Of a stretch of 64,000 nt of DNA, positions 20,650 to 32,639 are shown in pieces. The DNA comes from Tubulanus polymorphus (lineage: Eukaryota; Nemertea; Palaeonemertea; Tubulaniformes; Tubulanidae): the NCBI RefSeq assembly GCF_964204645.1, contig NC_134033.1, positions 2,043,631 through 2,107,630 on the forward strand, read 5' to 3'. Position numbers and translations under genes: made by a program. Position 1 is the stretch's first letter; each line of letters begins with the position of its first letter. The notes beneath the pieces are model-generated. The model ran no database searches. It was not told where the DNA came from and saw only the letters and a list, made by a program, of their open reading frames with translations.

Positions 20650-21714
20650 TCTGCAGCCATTCTCTGTGACAGCATTTTCTAAGTCGGGAGTCTGGAGTCA
20701 AATCCTACTGATGACAACTATGAAACTGGACTCCAGGATGGCGGATGAGGGATAGAAAGAGATTAGACCTATTAGTCATAAAAGAGGTGTTCACTGGTTT
20801 TAATACAACCAAGAAGCTACAGGAGTTGATAGTCAGTCAGTCAGTCGGGGTATGTGGGAATTCATAAAACCTGCAAGACGATAATCACGCGCGGAAAGAG
20901 AATGAGTTGGTCTTGTTATATTTCTATTAATTTCTAGCTAGCGACTGCGATACTGCAGGACTCCCGAGTTTCCGCCGACGTCGAGTCGAGGTGTCCATCT
21001 CTGCCGTTTCGGGGCATCCTCGCTTGCTAGGCGGTTTGATCGCCTTCTGCCGAAGCTCTTACCAACACAAACCATGGCCGCAGACCCTTCTTTGGTTTAT
21101 TACACTATTGCGCGACGTAGACCGTCTATAGAGGGATGACGTGACCACGAAGCTGCCGACAGAGGAGACAGGAATTCCGGACGACGCAGGAATGAACAGT
21201 CAGCGCCCCCTCTGTCGACGGCGTCCTCGTCACGCGTGACTGAACCCGAAACAGGCAGCGCCTGCCATCTACCGACGGCGTAGAGAAACAGCCGGAGATA
21301 ATAAAACACCAATCGATATTCCATTTCTTTAAAATCTTTTATTTTCAAATAATTTCTTGGCTGTTTATCATGATATATAGCGTTTGTAAGGCGTTGTACA
21401 GCGATCAGCAATTCAAATATCCAATATACGTTTTATATTTTACTCTTTGAGATAAGTTTCATGTGTTTTAAAACAGTTCGAAACATCGAGAATAAATTGA
21501 ACAAACATCGATTCCCGTGTTTAAGTTAGGCCTATATCTAATCAGTTTTTCACCAAAGCTTAAGCTAGCTCAGGTCGACTTACGACCCGATCATCTCGTC
21601 GTCGGAACGGTCTGCGATTTTCTAATCGGGAACCCGAGTTTACTCACGACCGCGTAGCCAATCAGCGACGAGTTATGCGTCACATGACCTTTAGAGTCGT
21701 TGTCGACCCTAGTG
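20650..21714. other. Intergenic with a GC-richer patch at 20930-21290
   Basis: The patch holds an acceptor-like GATACTGCAG and an open frame of about 60 codons to 21137 that includes a Kozak-like ACCATGG at 21072. No family is recognised. Could be an exon or an old retroelement. Confidence 0.3.
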
Positions 21715-21853
21715 ACCAGTTGTACAGTCATGACTTGAGTCCAAAAGTGGTCTTAAATCTTAAGACTGATCTTAAGTTGTTAGATCGAGTATAGAACAAA
21801 GTCGGTCTTAGACCAGTCTTAAATCTAAGCCATGACTATGCAACTGGCCCCAG
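21714..21853. mobile_element. Family B MITE-like element
   Basis: ACCAGTTGTACAGTCATGACTT at the left and AGCCATGACTATGCAACTGGCCCC at the right are inverted. The interior (TTAAGACTGATCTTAAGTTG, TTAGATCG) matches the copies at 32.5 and 44.0 kb. Confidence 0.7.
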
Positions 21854-21911
21854 ATGATCGGGTCCGACCTGAGCTTAACTTTTAGGGAGCACGGATAACA
21901 TGGCATCAAAC

Positions 21912-22153
<242 letters not shown>

Positions 22154-22189
22154 GTTTTAAATATCAATAGGCAGCCTTAAAACCGGCCC

Positions 22190-22735
22190 CTCAAGACTGT
22201 GCGTGAAGTGTGGACGATCAGTTTTTGAAAGTGAGCTGATAAAATGTCTAATGTCTGGTGTTTGTAGTTCATTTTCAATTAGAAATGTTTCAGGTGAAGC
22301 CCTGAACACATGTGAAGTGTGGCCGATCAGTTTTTGAAAGTGTGCTGATAAAATGTCTAATATCTGGTGTTTGTAGTTCATTTTCAATTAGAAATGTTTC
22401 AGGTGAAGCCCTGAACACATGTGAAGTGTGGCCGATCAGTTTTTGAAAGTGTGCTGATAAAATGTCTAATATCTGGTGTCTGTAGTTCATTTGCAATTAA
22501 AAATGTCTCAGGTGAAGCACTGAACACATGTGAAGTGTGGACGATCAGTTTTTGAAAGTGTGCTGATAAAATGTTTAATGTCTAGTGTTTGTAGTTCATT
22601 TTCAATTAGAAATGTCTCAGGTGAAGCACTGAACACATGTGAATTGTGGACGATCAGTTTTTGGAAATAAAATGTCTAAATATTCTGGTGTTTGTAGTTA
22701 CAGGTAATTTTCAATCAAAAAAAGTCTGAAGTGAA
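22190..22735. repeat. 109-bp satellite, about five units
   Basis: Units starting GTGAAGCCCTGAACACATGT recur exactly every 109 bases (22294, 22403, 22512, 22621), each containing GATCAGTTTTTGAAAGTG and GCTGATAAAATGTCTAAT. The last unit is degraded. The same satellite occurs inverted at 47395-47655 inside the flippase gene. Confidence 0.95.
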
Positions 22736-22739
22736 GTTA

Positions 22740-23160
22740 TGAACTGTATGTGAAGTGTGGTTTTTGAAAGTGACGATAAAAAAATGTCGGAATGGTAACG
22801 ACAGTCTGGAGGGGTACACAGTCCCGGTATAGAAGGCTGCTAATTGATATTATCGTCTATAAGCGGAGATTTTCTGGAATTGAACAGTTTGCCGGAGTGA
22901 ACCTCCGAGGGGGAGGAGAATTGTGAACAGAACTCCAAGCAGCCCGAGGCCGGAATTGATAAATTACAGAAATAAAACAGAAAGATTTGATACATCTACT
23001 ACACCTACTACATGTCTACAGACCCTGATTAAATTCGTACAAGAATAAATAATAACCTAATTAATATTCAACGTGTGCTAATTACATCGATCAAAAAGTG
23101 CTCGGGGCCACAGTCGCTCAAAGGTTGGTTGAACCAGCATGTCAATTTGATCATTTATCA
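22740..23160. other. Intergenic, no gene seen
   Basis: No coding frame. CAGTCGCTCAAAGGTTGGTTG near 23111 is a family E terminus whose mirror (CAACTTTTGAGCGACTG) lies at 23750, so a piggyBac-like MITE at 23162 appears nested in a family E element. Confidence 0.5.
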
Positions 23161-23161
23161 G

Positions 23162-23444
23162 TTAACTCTTTTAGTGGTAATTAAAACCCGAAAGTGCTGG
23201 AGATAATTCAAAATTTCAAAAAATTTCACCCCAGTGCGTTGAATAACAGCATACCACAATAGTGTGTCTACACCGTGGTGCGGTGTATCATTAGTTACTA
23301 TTATTTCAATATGTTTGACAGGTGCTGACATTTTTTAATAGAGGTGAAAACTAATAACATCAATACACCACAATGCAGTGTATTAGCAAAGTCCATTATT
23401 GATTTATACACCGCACTGCGGTGTAGATGCACTGAAAGGGTTAA
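23162..23444. mobile_element. piggyBac-like MITE (family A, copy 2)
   Basis: TTAACTCTTTTAGTGG (diverged end) to GCACTGAAAGGGTTAA. The internal CACCGTGGTGCGGTG and CACCGCACTGCGGTGTAG palindromes are present. No ORF. Confidence 0.75.
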
Positions 23445-25040
23445 GCATCATCCAGTTTCATGAGTTAGGGTTAACTATGAGCTGAATATTCAATGAGTTA
23501 ACTATGATTCACATCCAAGTTAACTCTTAACTCACAACTGTGGAACTGGATACAGGGTAATACTGAAACCCTGCAGCCAATCCGCTAGTTTCACAGTTGT
23601 GAATTTAAATTTGAGTTAACACATGAACTGATTTCAGCCTAACCTCACAACTGTGGAACCAGATTCAGAGTAGCATTATTGATTTGTGAATAGTTAAATC
23701 AAAAATGCATCGTAACCTTGCAATTTCGATTCAACATATTATGCACTACCAACTTTTGAGCGACTGACCCCCGGGCGACTATTTACATGAGCAAATTTGG
23801 CGATAATAATAATAATAATAATAATAAAACTAAATATCATTAAACAAAAACAGTGGTGAAAAATAGTAAATAAATTATTTTGTACAGTATCGATACAAGA
23901 TATGGAAAATTTGTGGCATTTTAAAGAAATTGAAATTCGATGACACTTACGAAGTTTATATTTGAATTCAAATCGATAACTAAAGTTATGACGACGATTA
24001 AATTTCGACAGTTAAGAAATTCAAATTCAAAATAGATGACAGTTAAGAAATTCAAATTCAAAATAGATGACAGTTAAGAAGTTTAGATTTGATATGACAG
24101 TTAAGAGTGCCTGGTGCTAGCTGTGCGAAATGTTGACCCAATACATTTCAGCACCAGCGAAACCTTTTCCGATCTGGAGGTTGACACTTTTACCTCGAAT
24201 TCAATTCAGATTCCGACTCAGCAATATTTGACTTCTAACAGAATTAAACTAATTAATCTTAACTATTTCGTACTCTGGATCCAGTTCCATAGTTTTGAGC
24301 CGAGATTTGGCTGTTCAATCAAAATAAGTTCCATTTTTCAACTAACAACAATTAAACCGTTCAAACTGTTTCTTGACTTTAATCTCAGCTCTAATCAACG
24401 AACACCTTCTAAAAACTAAGGTTTTATCTTCTTCATTACAAATCAAATTTTTTCAATGACTAAAATTAAACCACCAAATTCAATTACTAATAATTAGTTA
24501 ATTAGCACTATTCTAGTTAATTGTCAGCAGCTTTGTTACGTAATTAGGCGTCTTTGTTAATTACATTTTCTCGATGAACTCTTAACGACTGAATTCTCAC
24601 TATATTTACACGCTCATGCACGACCCTGGATAACTTTCCTCGAAGCCCCAGACTAAAACCCCGGGCCCCGGTTTCATAATTACAGACACAGGCTGTGGGT
24701 TTCACGAGACTTAAATCAATTCGATTTTTTTCATCAAATTCACAGAATCGAACGTCTAAATAAAACAAGCTCCGGGAATCATGTCAATCCGGAGACCACG
24801 AGGAAAAATGGCTGCTGCAGGTTTGAAGTTACCAGCTTCCAGCTTCGGCAGGCCCAATCTAGCCAAGTCTGTGTGCGTATACCAACTTAAACCTAAGGTC
24901 ACAGAAATGTTTTCAACCGCCCAAGATTTCTTTGGCTATGGGGATTGATTTTCGAAATAACTAGCTTAAAACTAAAGACCATTTATAACAAGTCTACGCA
25001 TGAATACCGTTTTGACCATAGATAAGTAAATATATACCCA

Positions 25041-25158
25041 AGGGCAGCTGCTCATAAGTTAGTTACAGTAAACCAGTGGATAGTTGACAGTGACAATTAA
25101 AAGTTCTACGGTATTTATCCGCCGGTTATCTTTAACAAACTTTCGAGCAATGCAGCCC
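25041..25158. mobile_element. MITE-like element (family E)
   Basis: GGGCAGCTGCTCATAAGTTAG to CTTTCGAGCAATGCAGCCC, inverted ends with the family interior (AACCAGTGGATAGTTGACA, GGTATTTATCCGCCGGTTAT) in the reverse orientation relative to 35.24 kb. Confidence 0.65.
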
Positions 25159-25369
25159 ATGACCATCACAACTATAGTTATCATAGCTATCATACATTAG
25201 TTACCTCAGATACAAAAATGTTCACGCAATACTTTTGACGATTTTTTCGTTGTAAAATTAGAAAAAACATTTTCACTTTCTATCACAAACAGCAAGCGAG
25301 CCTTTTATACTATATTTACCAGAAACTGAAAGAGCTTTCGGTATTTGAATCACGGATTTTCAACAAATT

Positions 25370-25625
25370 GACCGCGACAGTGGCAAACCAGAGCCCCAGT
25401 GGCAAACCAGATGGTCCCACAGTGGCAAATAAGAGAGCCCAACAGTGGCAAACCGGATGGTCCCACAGTGACAGGGATGCCACAGTATAAGACAACCCCG
25501 TAGTTGCAGAGCCCCACGATGGCAGAGAATACCAAAATTGGTGGGTGTTACAATAATGATACACCACAGTGACAGACGCCACCATGCTGACAGACAGATG
25601 GCGCCACACTGGCAGACACCTCTGA
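25370..25625. repeat. Minisatellite of CACAGTGGCAAACCAGATGG type
   Basis: Diverged 18-30 bp units based on CCACAGTGGCAAACC-GATGGTC and ACAGTGACAGACGCCACC. Open frames here on the minus strand come from the repeat. Confidence 0.75.
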
Positions 25626-26003
25626 CAGACGGCAATTCGTTTAAAAATCCATGAATATATTATGTATATTCACTGCTAGTAAGTACACAGCACACAGTTC
25701 AAGATTAATAACATTTCTGAGCAGTCTTTTGACCAAACTCAAACCGAGTCATTTCAACCGGCGACTGCCCGAGCCGTATTCATGTATCATCAATTTCAGA
25801 ACGGACGATAATATACGTCTGCCTGGTTCCATATACAACACTATCTACAATTTACACGTCAATAGAACAGCGCAGCTGAACTACAGAGAGCAGACTGACC
25901 GACCCAGCTTCACAATTACCGGGTTAAATCCTAGTCGAATCATTCGACATAAACCCGAGAGAACTGCGGACGCACCGTCTGGACCAGTTCCACAGTTATG
26001 GGC

Positions 26004-26289
26004 TTAACCCTTTCAGTGCTGACTAGTTAATACCCTATAGTGCTGGAGATAATTTGAAAATTTTTAAAAATTCCACCCTAGTGTGTTGAATAACAGGAAT
26101 ACCACTATAGTGTCTACACTGCAACGCGGTGTATCGTTAGTTACTAGTATTTCACTATGTCTGACAAGTGCCGCCATTATCAAGAGAGATAATTACTAAT
26201 TACATCAATACACCGCAGTGCGATGTACTAGCAAAATCCATCACTGATTTATACACCGCACTGCGGTGTAGACGCACTGAAAGGGTTAA
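26004..26289. mobile_element. piggyBac-like MITE (family A, copy 3, well preserved)
   Basis: TTAACCCTTTCAGTGCTGACT to GTAGACGCACTGAAAGGGTTAA. It has a TTAA target duplication, CCC..GGG termini, a length of 286 bp, and internal CACCGCACTGCGGTGTAG and CACTGCAACGCGGTG. The best reference copy in the window. Confidence 0.85.
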
Positions 26290-27110
26290 TTAGACTCAAC
26301 AGTTCATTTTCAAATTTTCCTCGACGCAATTCGAACGTGAACTAGTGACCGCTTCCAAAGTTGAGACTTAAGATAAAACCAGTCCAAGCTCTTTTTGGTC
26401 CTATAATATTAGACCTACATCAATTAAGACCAGTCTCTTATCGACTGTGGAGGGACCGTTAGGTCCTACGTTACATATTGTCTTTTCACAAAAAACGACG
26501 AAAAAATTTACAGCCGCGAATGAAATTTACACAAATCTAAAAATTCAACATTTAAATAAACAATGTTATGATATAACCTATAATTACAATAATATTGATA
26601 AATTTAATATTCGATGATAGTGTTTCGCGTACAAAACACTTTCTAACGACGGATTGGCAAGAGAGGAGGGGAAACTAGGTCGAATTTTCGATCTAAACGT
26701 AAATCTAAATATCTAAATTTTCAACGTCAAAAAAAAAACAAACTCGAAAGTATCGTAGTTTTAAATACCGTACAAGCGCACCAAAGATATGACTCTATCG
26801 AAGAAATTTGAGGTAGGGACAAATTTTTTGTTTGCATTTTAAATACATTTCTGCGAATCATACCTTGAACTCTAAAATCTAAATTTACATCAAAGCGTGC
26901 TCATATATATATAAAGCGATTACATATACTGTGATATAAGTATAAAGCGTAGCAAATATATTGGCATTTGACAAAGTTTGACTATCAAAAACTGTTTGAC
27001 TATTTTTATTCACCTGGATAAAAAGGCATTTGACACAGTTCGTTAACGAAAACTTTCGATACAATTGATAAGCAAAGTATTTGATACAATTGGGAACTTT
27101 CAAGGCTACT
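26290..27110. other. AT-rich intergenic, no gene seen
   Basis: Long A-rich and T-rich runs. Phrases such as AAAAGGCATTTGACACAG and AAGTATTTGATACAATTG (26960-27095) foreshadow the CATTTGATACA array at 27537. Confidence 0.4.
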
Positions 27111-27114
27111 AGTT

Positions 27115-27310
27115 TGGCGATCGAGGATTCCATTTATGCAAAGTGAGGATCCAGCAGGTGTCATTAACTTGCAGTAGGACATCAACTACTGCAGCAATCG
27201 TGGATTCCACTTGTGACAAGTGAGGATCCACCAGGTGTTGTTAACGTGCAGTAGGACATCAACTACTGCGGCAATCGTGGATTCCACTTGTGGCAAGTGA
27301 GGATCCACCA
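27115..27310. repeat. 76-78 bp tandem repeat, 2.5 units
   Basis: Units of GATTCCACTTGTGACAAGTG, then AGGATCCACCAGGTGTTGTTAAC and GCAGTAGGACATCAACTACTGC. The latter is itself a hairpin (GCAGTAG..CTACTGC). Confidence 0.85.
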
Positions 27311-27536
27311 CAAAGTAGTAACTCGATATTCCGCGCTTCAATTTCTAGTACTATTTGAATTCAGGTGTTCAGTATTTCGAACTTCAAAGTTGAAAATTGA
27401 CGATGAACTAATTTCGCCGAAACTGTAAAAACGACTCGTGCGATCACGCGATATGGTCGTAGGATAGCTGATATAGCGCTTCCGCGTCAAAAAAAAAAAA
27501 AACCATTCATCGTCACGCGACGATGTTCTCCTGAAA

Positions 27537-27640
27537 CGCATTTGATACAATTTGAGAGTTTGTGTAACAAAAGCATTCGACGAAGTTCTCTTCAAAAGCA
27601 TTTGATACAGAGTTTGTGTAACAAAAGCATTCGACATCAT
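27537..27640. repeat. Short tandem of CATTTGATACA / GCATTCGACGAAG
   Basis: Two units of GCATTTGATACA...GAGTTTGTGTAACAAAAGC, preceded by related diverged copies from 26960. Confidence 0.7.
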
Positions 27641-27644
27641 TACG

Positions 27645-28560
27645 ACGCAATCACAGCTTTAGTTTGCATTGTCCGTGTTGTTTTTCAGAGAGAGAGAAAG
27701 AGAGTATGATATCAGGACCGCGCCCGCCCGCCCGCCCGGCCCGTCTATAAGACGGTGTTCAGTCCATTTCGTCGTAGTTGATGAATTTGCCGCTCCACGG
27801 AAGCGAGTTCAGGGGAATTCTTTCAGACCGGTCATGCGGCTCCTGTTGCTCCCACTACAAATAAAAATTTCGAAAAAAAAATTAAGAATTACTAATATAA
27901 TACTAAGATTTACGAGATTAAAATTGGAATTAAACTGGTACAGATTACAAACTCTCTACCGGCCGCTCCTATCAGGTTTATAGATTACGCTATTCCAGGT
28001 GCCAGTAGAGAATTCCGGAATCGAAAAGAGACCAATCAAATCAAAACCTGCCTTACGAAGGATCCAGTAAATTTGAATCCGACTGTTCAAAATTCTGGGC
28101 TCAGTTTCTTTTCGATTTTGAGTCGAAATTTTACTCATCTGAAGTCAATCGACAACAGGATCCAGTTCCGCAGTCGCATTGTTGAATTTAGGTCATGAGT
28201 TCAAGTTTGATTTAATTTGCAATGTTCATTTCCAATCTTCAACTCACCTGACGATGATCTCGAGTAAGAGAGTTAAAAACTTTTTATCCTCTGTTTAAAA
28301 TTTTTAATTCTCTGAATAATTTTGTGGGTTTTCCTCTTTTCACTACACATGCGGCTATCCTACTATCAAACTCACAACTACGGAACTTGTTCCCGAGTTA
28401 AAATTCCACCCTCAAATCATCGCAACTCGCCTCAGAAAGATTAAACTAGTTTCGACTTAATTTACTGAACATATTTCATCAATATCAAAATAGATGTAAA
28501 ATGATTAATTTCTTTTCAGAAATCACGAAAAATTAAGATCAAATCGAATCGACAGTTAAA
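27645..28560. other. Intergenic with a CCCG run
   Basis: A GAGAGAGAGAAAGAGAG tract (27688-27704) and (CCCG)n at 27722-27742. No coding frame of note. Confidence 0.4.
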
Positions 28561-28586
28561 AACTACCACTAATAACTAATCTACGA

Positions 28587-28705
28587 GGTTAATCAACATT
28601 AATCGGTAATTAGGAATAGTTAATTACGAATATTAATTAACCGAAGCGTCAATCATTATCCAATCAAAGCGTATAAAAGCGTTTTCAGAATTATTCGTGC
28701 AAAAA
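28587..28705 (+). promoter_or_regulatory. TATA/CCAAT promoter-like segment with TAAT cluster
   Basis: On the plus strand a dense series of homeodomain-type cores (GGTTAATCAACATTAATCGG, TAATTAGG, AGTTAATTACG, TATTAATTAACC; 28587-28642) is followed by CCAAT at 28660-28664 and TATAAAA at 28672-28678, placing a start near 28703. The order and spacing are those of a real promoter. Downstream only a 21-codon ORF (ATG 28808, MKVETVVHRGGSE...) is seen, which could be a first exon, or the transcript may be non-coding. Confidence 0.4.
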
Positions 28706-28935
28706 AAAAACGGTTAAGAAAAGTCGAAAAGGAAAACTCGACTCTGAAACGTTGTTGAAAGCTTGTTTTAAAAAACGGGGGTCGGGGGATCACGCACACA
28801 CGGTGAAATGAAGGTTGAAACAGTCGTGCATCGAGGAGGTTCTGAGGTGTTAATTGAAATCACGATCTCGTAAAGACCCAAACAAAAGTGGACCGAAAAT
28901 TGAAATCAGTTTGAGTCAAGTTCGAAATATCTAAT

Positions 28936-29187
28936 AAAGGATAATAAGATAGAAACCCACTATCTACAGATTAAAAGAATTCAAAAACAAGAAATTTATT
29001 CATTCGAACAATCTAAAATATATAAAATATTTTAGATTGTATTTTAGATTGTATATATATATTTTAGATTGTAGATTTTATATATTTTAAATTGTATATA
29101 TTTTAGATTTAGAATTAATAGATTTCTTGTTTTTAAATTCTTTTGATTTGTAGATAGTGTCGGGTTTTTATCTTATTATCCGTTCAC
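28936..29187. mobile_element. 250-bp foldback element
   Basis: GATAATAAGATAGAAACCC, ACTATCTACAGATTAAAAGAA and TTCAAAAACAAGAAAT on the left are mirrored by ATTTCTTGTTTTTAAATTC, TTTTGATTTGTAGATAGT and GGGTTTTTATCTTATTATC on the right. The loop is ATTTTAGATTGTATAT repeats. Non-coding. Confidence 0.8.
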
Positions 29188-29189
29188 CA

Positions 29190-30095
29190 CGTTTGAGTGT
29201 GGCTATCGTTCTATCTCATAAAGGAATTTGTCTCTACTCTTCTTAAGTTCTAACAGCGATGAAGCGCGATTTCTCGAAAATCTAGGCGACGAAAAAGGTA
29301 TCGACCTAAAAATCGGAAAAATGTCGCCTCGTTACTACGCAAACTGTAACTTGTAACAAATTTCTGCTAATTCTAAATTATTGCCGCATCTAAGATGAGC
29401 GTAAATTTAAATCCGGCGAAATTACGAGAAAACATTTTCTCTACGTAACCACAGCAAAATATTTGCGTTTCTAATTGAAAGTAATATCGGATTATGGCTG
29501 ATGGCTTTAGGTGTGACAAAAATTCAAAATCGATTAACGATTTCATTTATCATATCATTTTGTTTGGTTATTCGTACAGCAGCGAGTAAAGCGTCCATAT
29601 TTTCTCTTCCCAGGGGGCGAGGGCGGGGATACAGTCTTATGCCGGTGTACTTTTCAATCATTTAGTTTCGGCCGAAAATTTGCCCTAAACCTCGATAGGT
29701 TTTTTTTCTTCGTAATTGCACGTCTTTTCTTCAATTACAGCCAGTCACTTGAATTTACGTTAAAACCATTTGTACATAAAACTGAAGCCCCCGCCCCCAA
29801 AAAACGTGACGTAATTCTGAGGCTGATCTTTTGTATGTATTAAATAAATATTATCATTTAGAAGAAAAAAAAGTGAGGAAAAAATGTCTACCTGTCGCAC
29901 GCGTGGAGTAAAAATAAACTAGTTTTACAATGAAGTATCGGTTCTAGTGACTGAATGTAAAGATACCGATTCAGTCAGTAGAGACGTCGACTCTGAGAAC
30001 ACCTACAAATAGTTTATAAACGACCACATATTTAACAAACCCTTCCGCGAAAAGATCGATATTCCCCCAACGATATCATCGTGATAATATTCCCG
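29190..30095. other. Intergenic, no gene seen
   Basis: AT-rich. AATAAATA near 29847 could end a transcript from the 28.7 kb promoter, but nothing links them. Confidence 0.3.
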
Positions 30096-30104
30096 TCTAC
30101 GCGG

Positions 30105-30515
30105 ATTTATACGGAGGGCGCCATCGACCAAATCGCTGTAAGCAATTTGATGATGTCATAGGGGGATAAATACATGAATAAATTTTTTCTAGAATGGTCT
30201 ATAAATCAAATGACTATAAGAAGTTAGATGACGTCATAGGGGGATTCAACTAGGCAGCCATCTTTTCCTGCAAGGTCTATATCTACCTCGTAATTAGTGA
30301 TGTCATAGGGGGATCTGCGGAGGCAGCCATCTTTTCACGAAAGGTCTTGAGGGTTAATTTGATAAGAGCTCGGGTTAATTCGGTGATATCGTAAGGCGAG
30401 GCAGCCATTTCCGCCGGACAGGTCGATTATAAGTGATGTCATAGGGGGATTTATGCGGAGGCGGCCATCTTTTCTGGAAGAGTCTGTAACGTCACGAATG
30501 ATTTACCTTCAAGAT
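30105..30515 (+). repeat. TGATGTCATAGGGGGAT repeat cluster 1
   Basis: Four to five diverged units of about 75-110 bp, each GATGTCATAGGGGGATTTA...GAGGCAGCCATCTTTTC.GGAAGGTCTA. Related clusters: 37425-37590, 38095-38520, 41505-41950, 43105-43580. Confidence 0.85.
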
Positions 30516-30559
30516 CCCTCGAGTTCGATAGGAACAACTCTACACTGATGATAGTCAAC

Positions 30560-31265
30560 AACAAAATAGTTTAGTGACCGTAGGTCATTTTAGGGGTTTA
30601 GGCTGCAATTATTACGATTTTTGGCGTTTCAACGCAACACAACATTTAATAAAAGTGCAAGACAAAAAACTTAAACAATTTTGCAAAACGCTGAAAAAGA
30701 TTTCGAATTTCATCAGTGAATCGCAAAACAAACAACGAACATTTAAACGGAAAATAATTACGAAATTATTTTTTAACGAAACGTGTGAAAAACGGCGACG
30801 ACAGCGACGTCCGACGCGTGCGTGAAAAACAGTAGCAGACGGACTCGACGATATCTAGATAAAATTGAAAACTCGACCGACTGAAATGTGGATACGGTAT
30901 CGCGAGAAAATCCGAATCGAATTCTTATCATTTCGGGATGATAAACGCACGTTCTAATAAACGGCGTCGAAATATCTATCGCGCAAACAAAAATGCCGCG
31001 CATAATTTATCATCCTCGAAAAGAGTCTAACTCTAAACCTGACAGAATTTTTACGGTTTCCATCTACGAAAGCAAATAGTTCTACGTCCCCTAGCCGGTC
31101 AAAATTACCGTTTAAAGGAAAAATTCATTTCTTGCGGTTTGTGAATTTAGGCAGATTGGATTCTGTGCAAAAAAATATCAACAAAAAATAAAAATATCCT
31201 ACAAACAATTAGAAAATTAGCGTTAAATCAGGCAGGTAGAATAGTGTTGTGATATAGGATTACAC
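30560..31265. other. Intergenic, no gene seen
   Basis: A short lysine-rich ORF (30574-30825) starts at a non-ATG codon and shows no domain. No supported gene. Confidence 0.4.
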
Positions 31266-31269
31266 ATAT

Positions 31270-31590
31270 AGGGCAGTCCCAAAAAAGCGAACTGCTTCTT
31301 GATGAGTATTTTCCCGGCAATCTAGCGAAATAGCTAAGAAATCGGTCTTAGATTCTACGAGTATTCTCAAATTCAATAAAGCATGTCATAGAATGCGGTA
31401 TAACTATAGATAAAGGTACTCGCAATGCATATTTTGACATGCTGTATTGAATTTGAGATTACTCACAGAATTTAAGACGGATTTCTTAGTGATTTTGCAT
31501 ACTTGTTGACAATACGCTACGGTTATGCCGTAGACTGTTCTCTATCACTGAGAAAATACTTGAAATGCGGTTCACTTTTTCAGGATTGCT
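31270..31590. mobile_element. 320-bp foldback element with near full-length inverted symmetry
   Basis: GGCAGTCCCAAAAAAGCGAAC to GTTCACTTTTTCAGGATTGC. The symmetry runs almost to the centre: AAGAAATCGGTCTTAGATTCT, CTCAAATTCAATAAAGCATG and GTCATAGAATGCG have mirrored partners. No ORF. An RNA copy would fold into a long imperfect hairpin. Confidence 0.8.
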
Positions 31591-31594
31591 GTTA

Positions 31595-32220
31595 TATTAA
31601 CGTACACATAATAGTAATGATATATAGACGTCTTGGTTTTTAAAGACTGGGTTGAAAACCATAACCCCGAGGGGAGGCTTACACGGGTGATGTGAAAATC
31701 ATGTATACCATGGTGACGAGGGTACAGTTCCACAGTCGTAGGTTGAATTCAAATTAGGCTCATCTTCAATTCAAAGTCAAGTTTAACCAGTATCTGCGAA
31801 ACTGGGTCTCGAATTATCAGTTCAAGATGGGTTAAAAGCCACGGTCCGGTTCTACAGTTACGGTTCGAATTTAACAGTTATGAAGTTCAAACTTGATTCA
31901 AATTTCAAACTCGTTAACTGTGGAACTGGATGCGTCCAGGAAGGTTAGATTTAGTAAGTGTAACAGACAGTCTTGTGGATATAGGTTTGATAATGTCTAA
32001 TGATACTTCATTGAAGCCATGCCATTATTTACTGCATTGAAACCATGCGTGATGAATTTTAAAAACAAAACCCAATCGGTGGTTGGTAATGTTTTTAGCA
32101 TGAATATAATGCCTTTAAGTGATGATTTGTTGATTTTATTTTTCATACCACGTGCAGAGTTAACAGTGGCCTAGATATATGAATCAAATTCAAATTCAAA
32201 TGCAATGAAGGGGCAAGTTA
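31595..32220. other. Intergenic with CAGTTCCACAGT words
   Basis: GGTACAGTTCCACAGTCGTAG (31719) and GTTAACTGTGGAACTGGATG (31913) are inverted ends of a degenerate family F-type unit. No gene. Confidence 0.4.
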
Positions 32221-32223
32221 CGA

Positions 32224-32420
32224 CACAGCGATGGCTTAGATTTAAGACCGGTCCAAGACCGTCTAAGATTTATAGCCAAACTAACGACTTCAGACCAATC
32301 TTATAGATTAAAGACCAGTTTTCGACTTAGCCTTAAAGAACGCATTAAGATCATCTTGGTCTTAAGTCGTTAAGGCTACGTAGAATGAAAACAGACCGGT
32401 CTTAAATCTAAGTCTCTCTA
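32224..32420. mobile_element. Degenerate family B element
   Basis: GATGGCTTAGATTTAAGACCGG, TAACGACTTCAGACCAATC and GACCGGTCTTAAATCTAAG carry the TTAAGACCAGTC interior of family B. The ends are eroded. Confidence 0.5.
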
Positions 32421-32494
32421 CTGTGCTTGGATCAGTTGTGGGCTAAGTTAGACTAATCAAAACAGCCGTACTGGGACCACCTTTACTACAAGCC

Positions 32495-32638
32495 CGGGGT
32501 CAGTTGCAGAGTCATGACTTAAGTCCTAAAGTGCTCTAAAATCTTAAGACTGGTCTTAATATGTTAGATCGGCTATAGAACTAAGTTGGTCTAAGAACGG
32601 TGTTAAGTCTAAGCCATGACTGTGCAACCGGCCCCTGG
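32495..32638. mobile_element. Family B MITE-like element
   Basis: GGGGTCAGTTGCAGAGTCATG to CATGACTGTGCAACCGGCCCC, 144 bp, with an imperfect inverted repeat of about 24 bp. The interior holds TTAAGACTGGTCTTAA. Confidence 0.75.
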
Positions 32639-32639
32639 G

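Larger units (their letters stand above)
23445..26000. other. Intergenic with scattered repeat ends
   Basis: It contains CACAACTGTGGAACTGG words (23535, 23650), GATGACAGTTAAGAAATTCAAATTCAAAATA tandem copies (24000-24095), a family E element (25041-25158) and a minisatellite (25370-25625). An ORF at 25651-26007 runs into the MITE at 26004; I do not recognise it. Confidence 0.4.

Noticed and set aside
22190-22735. CRISPR-like array
   Set aside because: Contiguous 109-bp monomers without unique spacers in a eukaryotic, intron-bearing context. The other regular arrays are satellites for the same reason.
25651-26007. 118-codon ORF before the 26.0 kb MITE
   Set aside because: It ends inside a transposon end and shows no domain, signal peptide or splice pattern. 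Not strong enough for a gene call.
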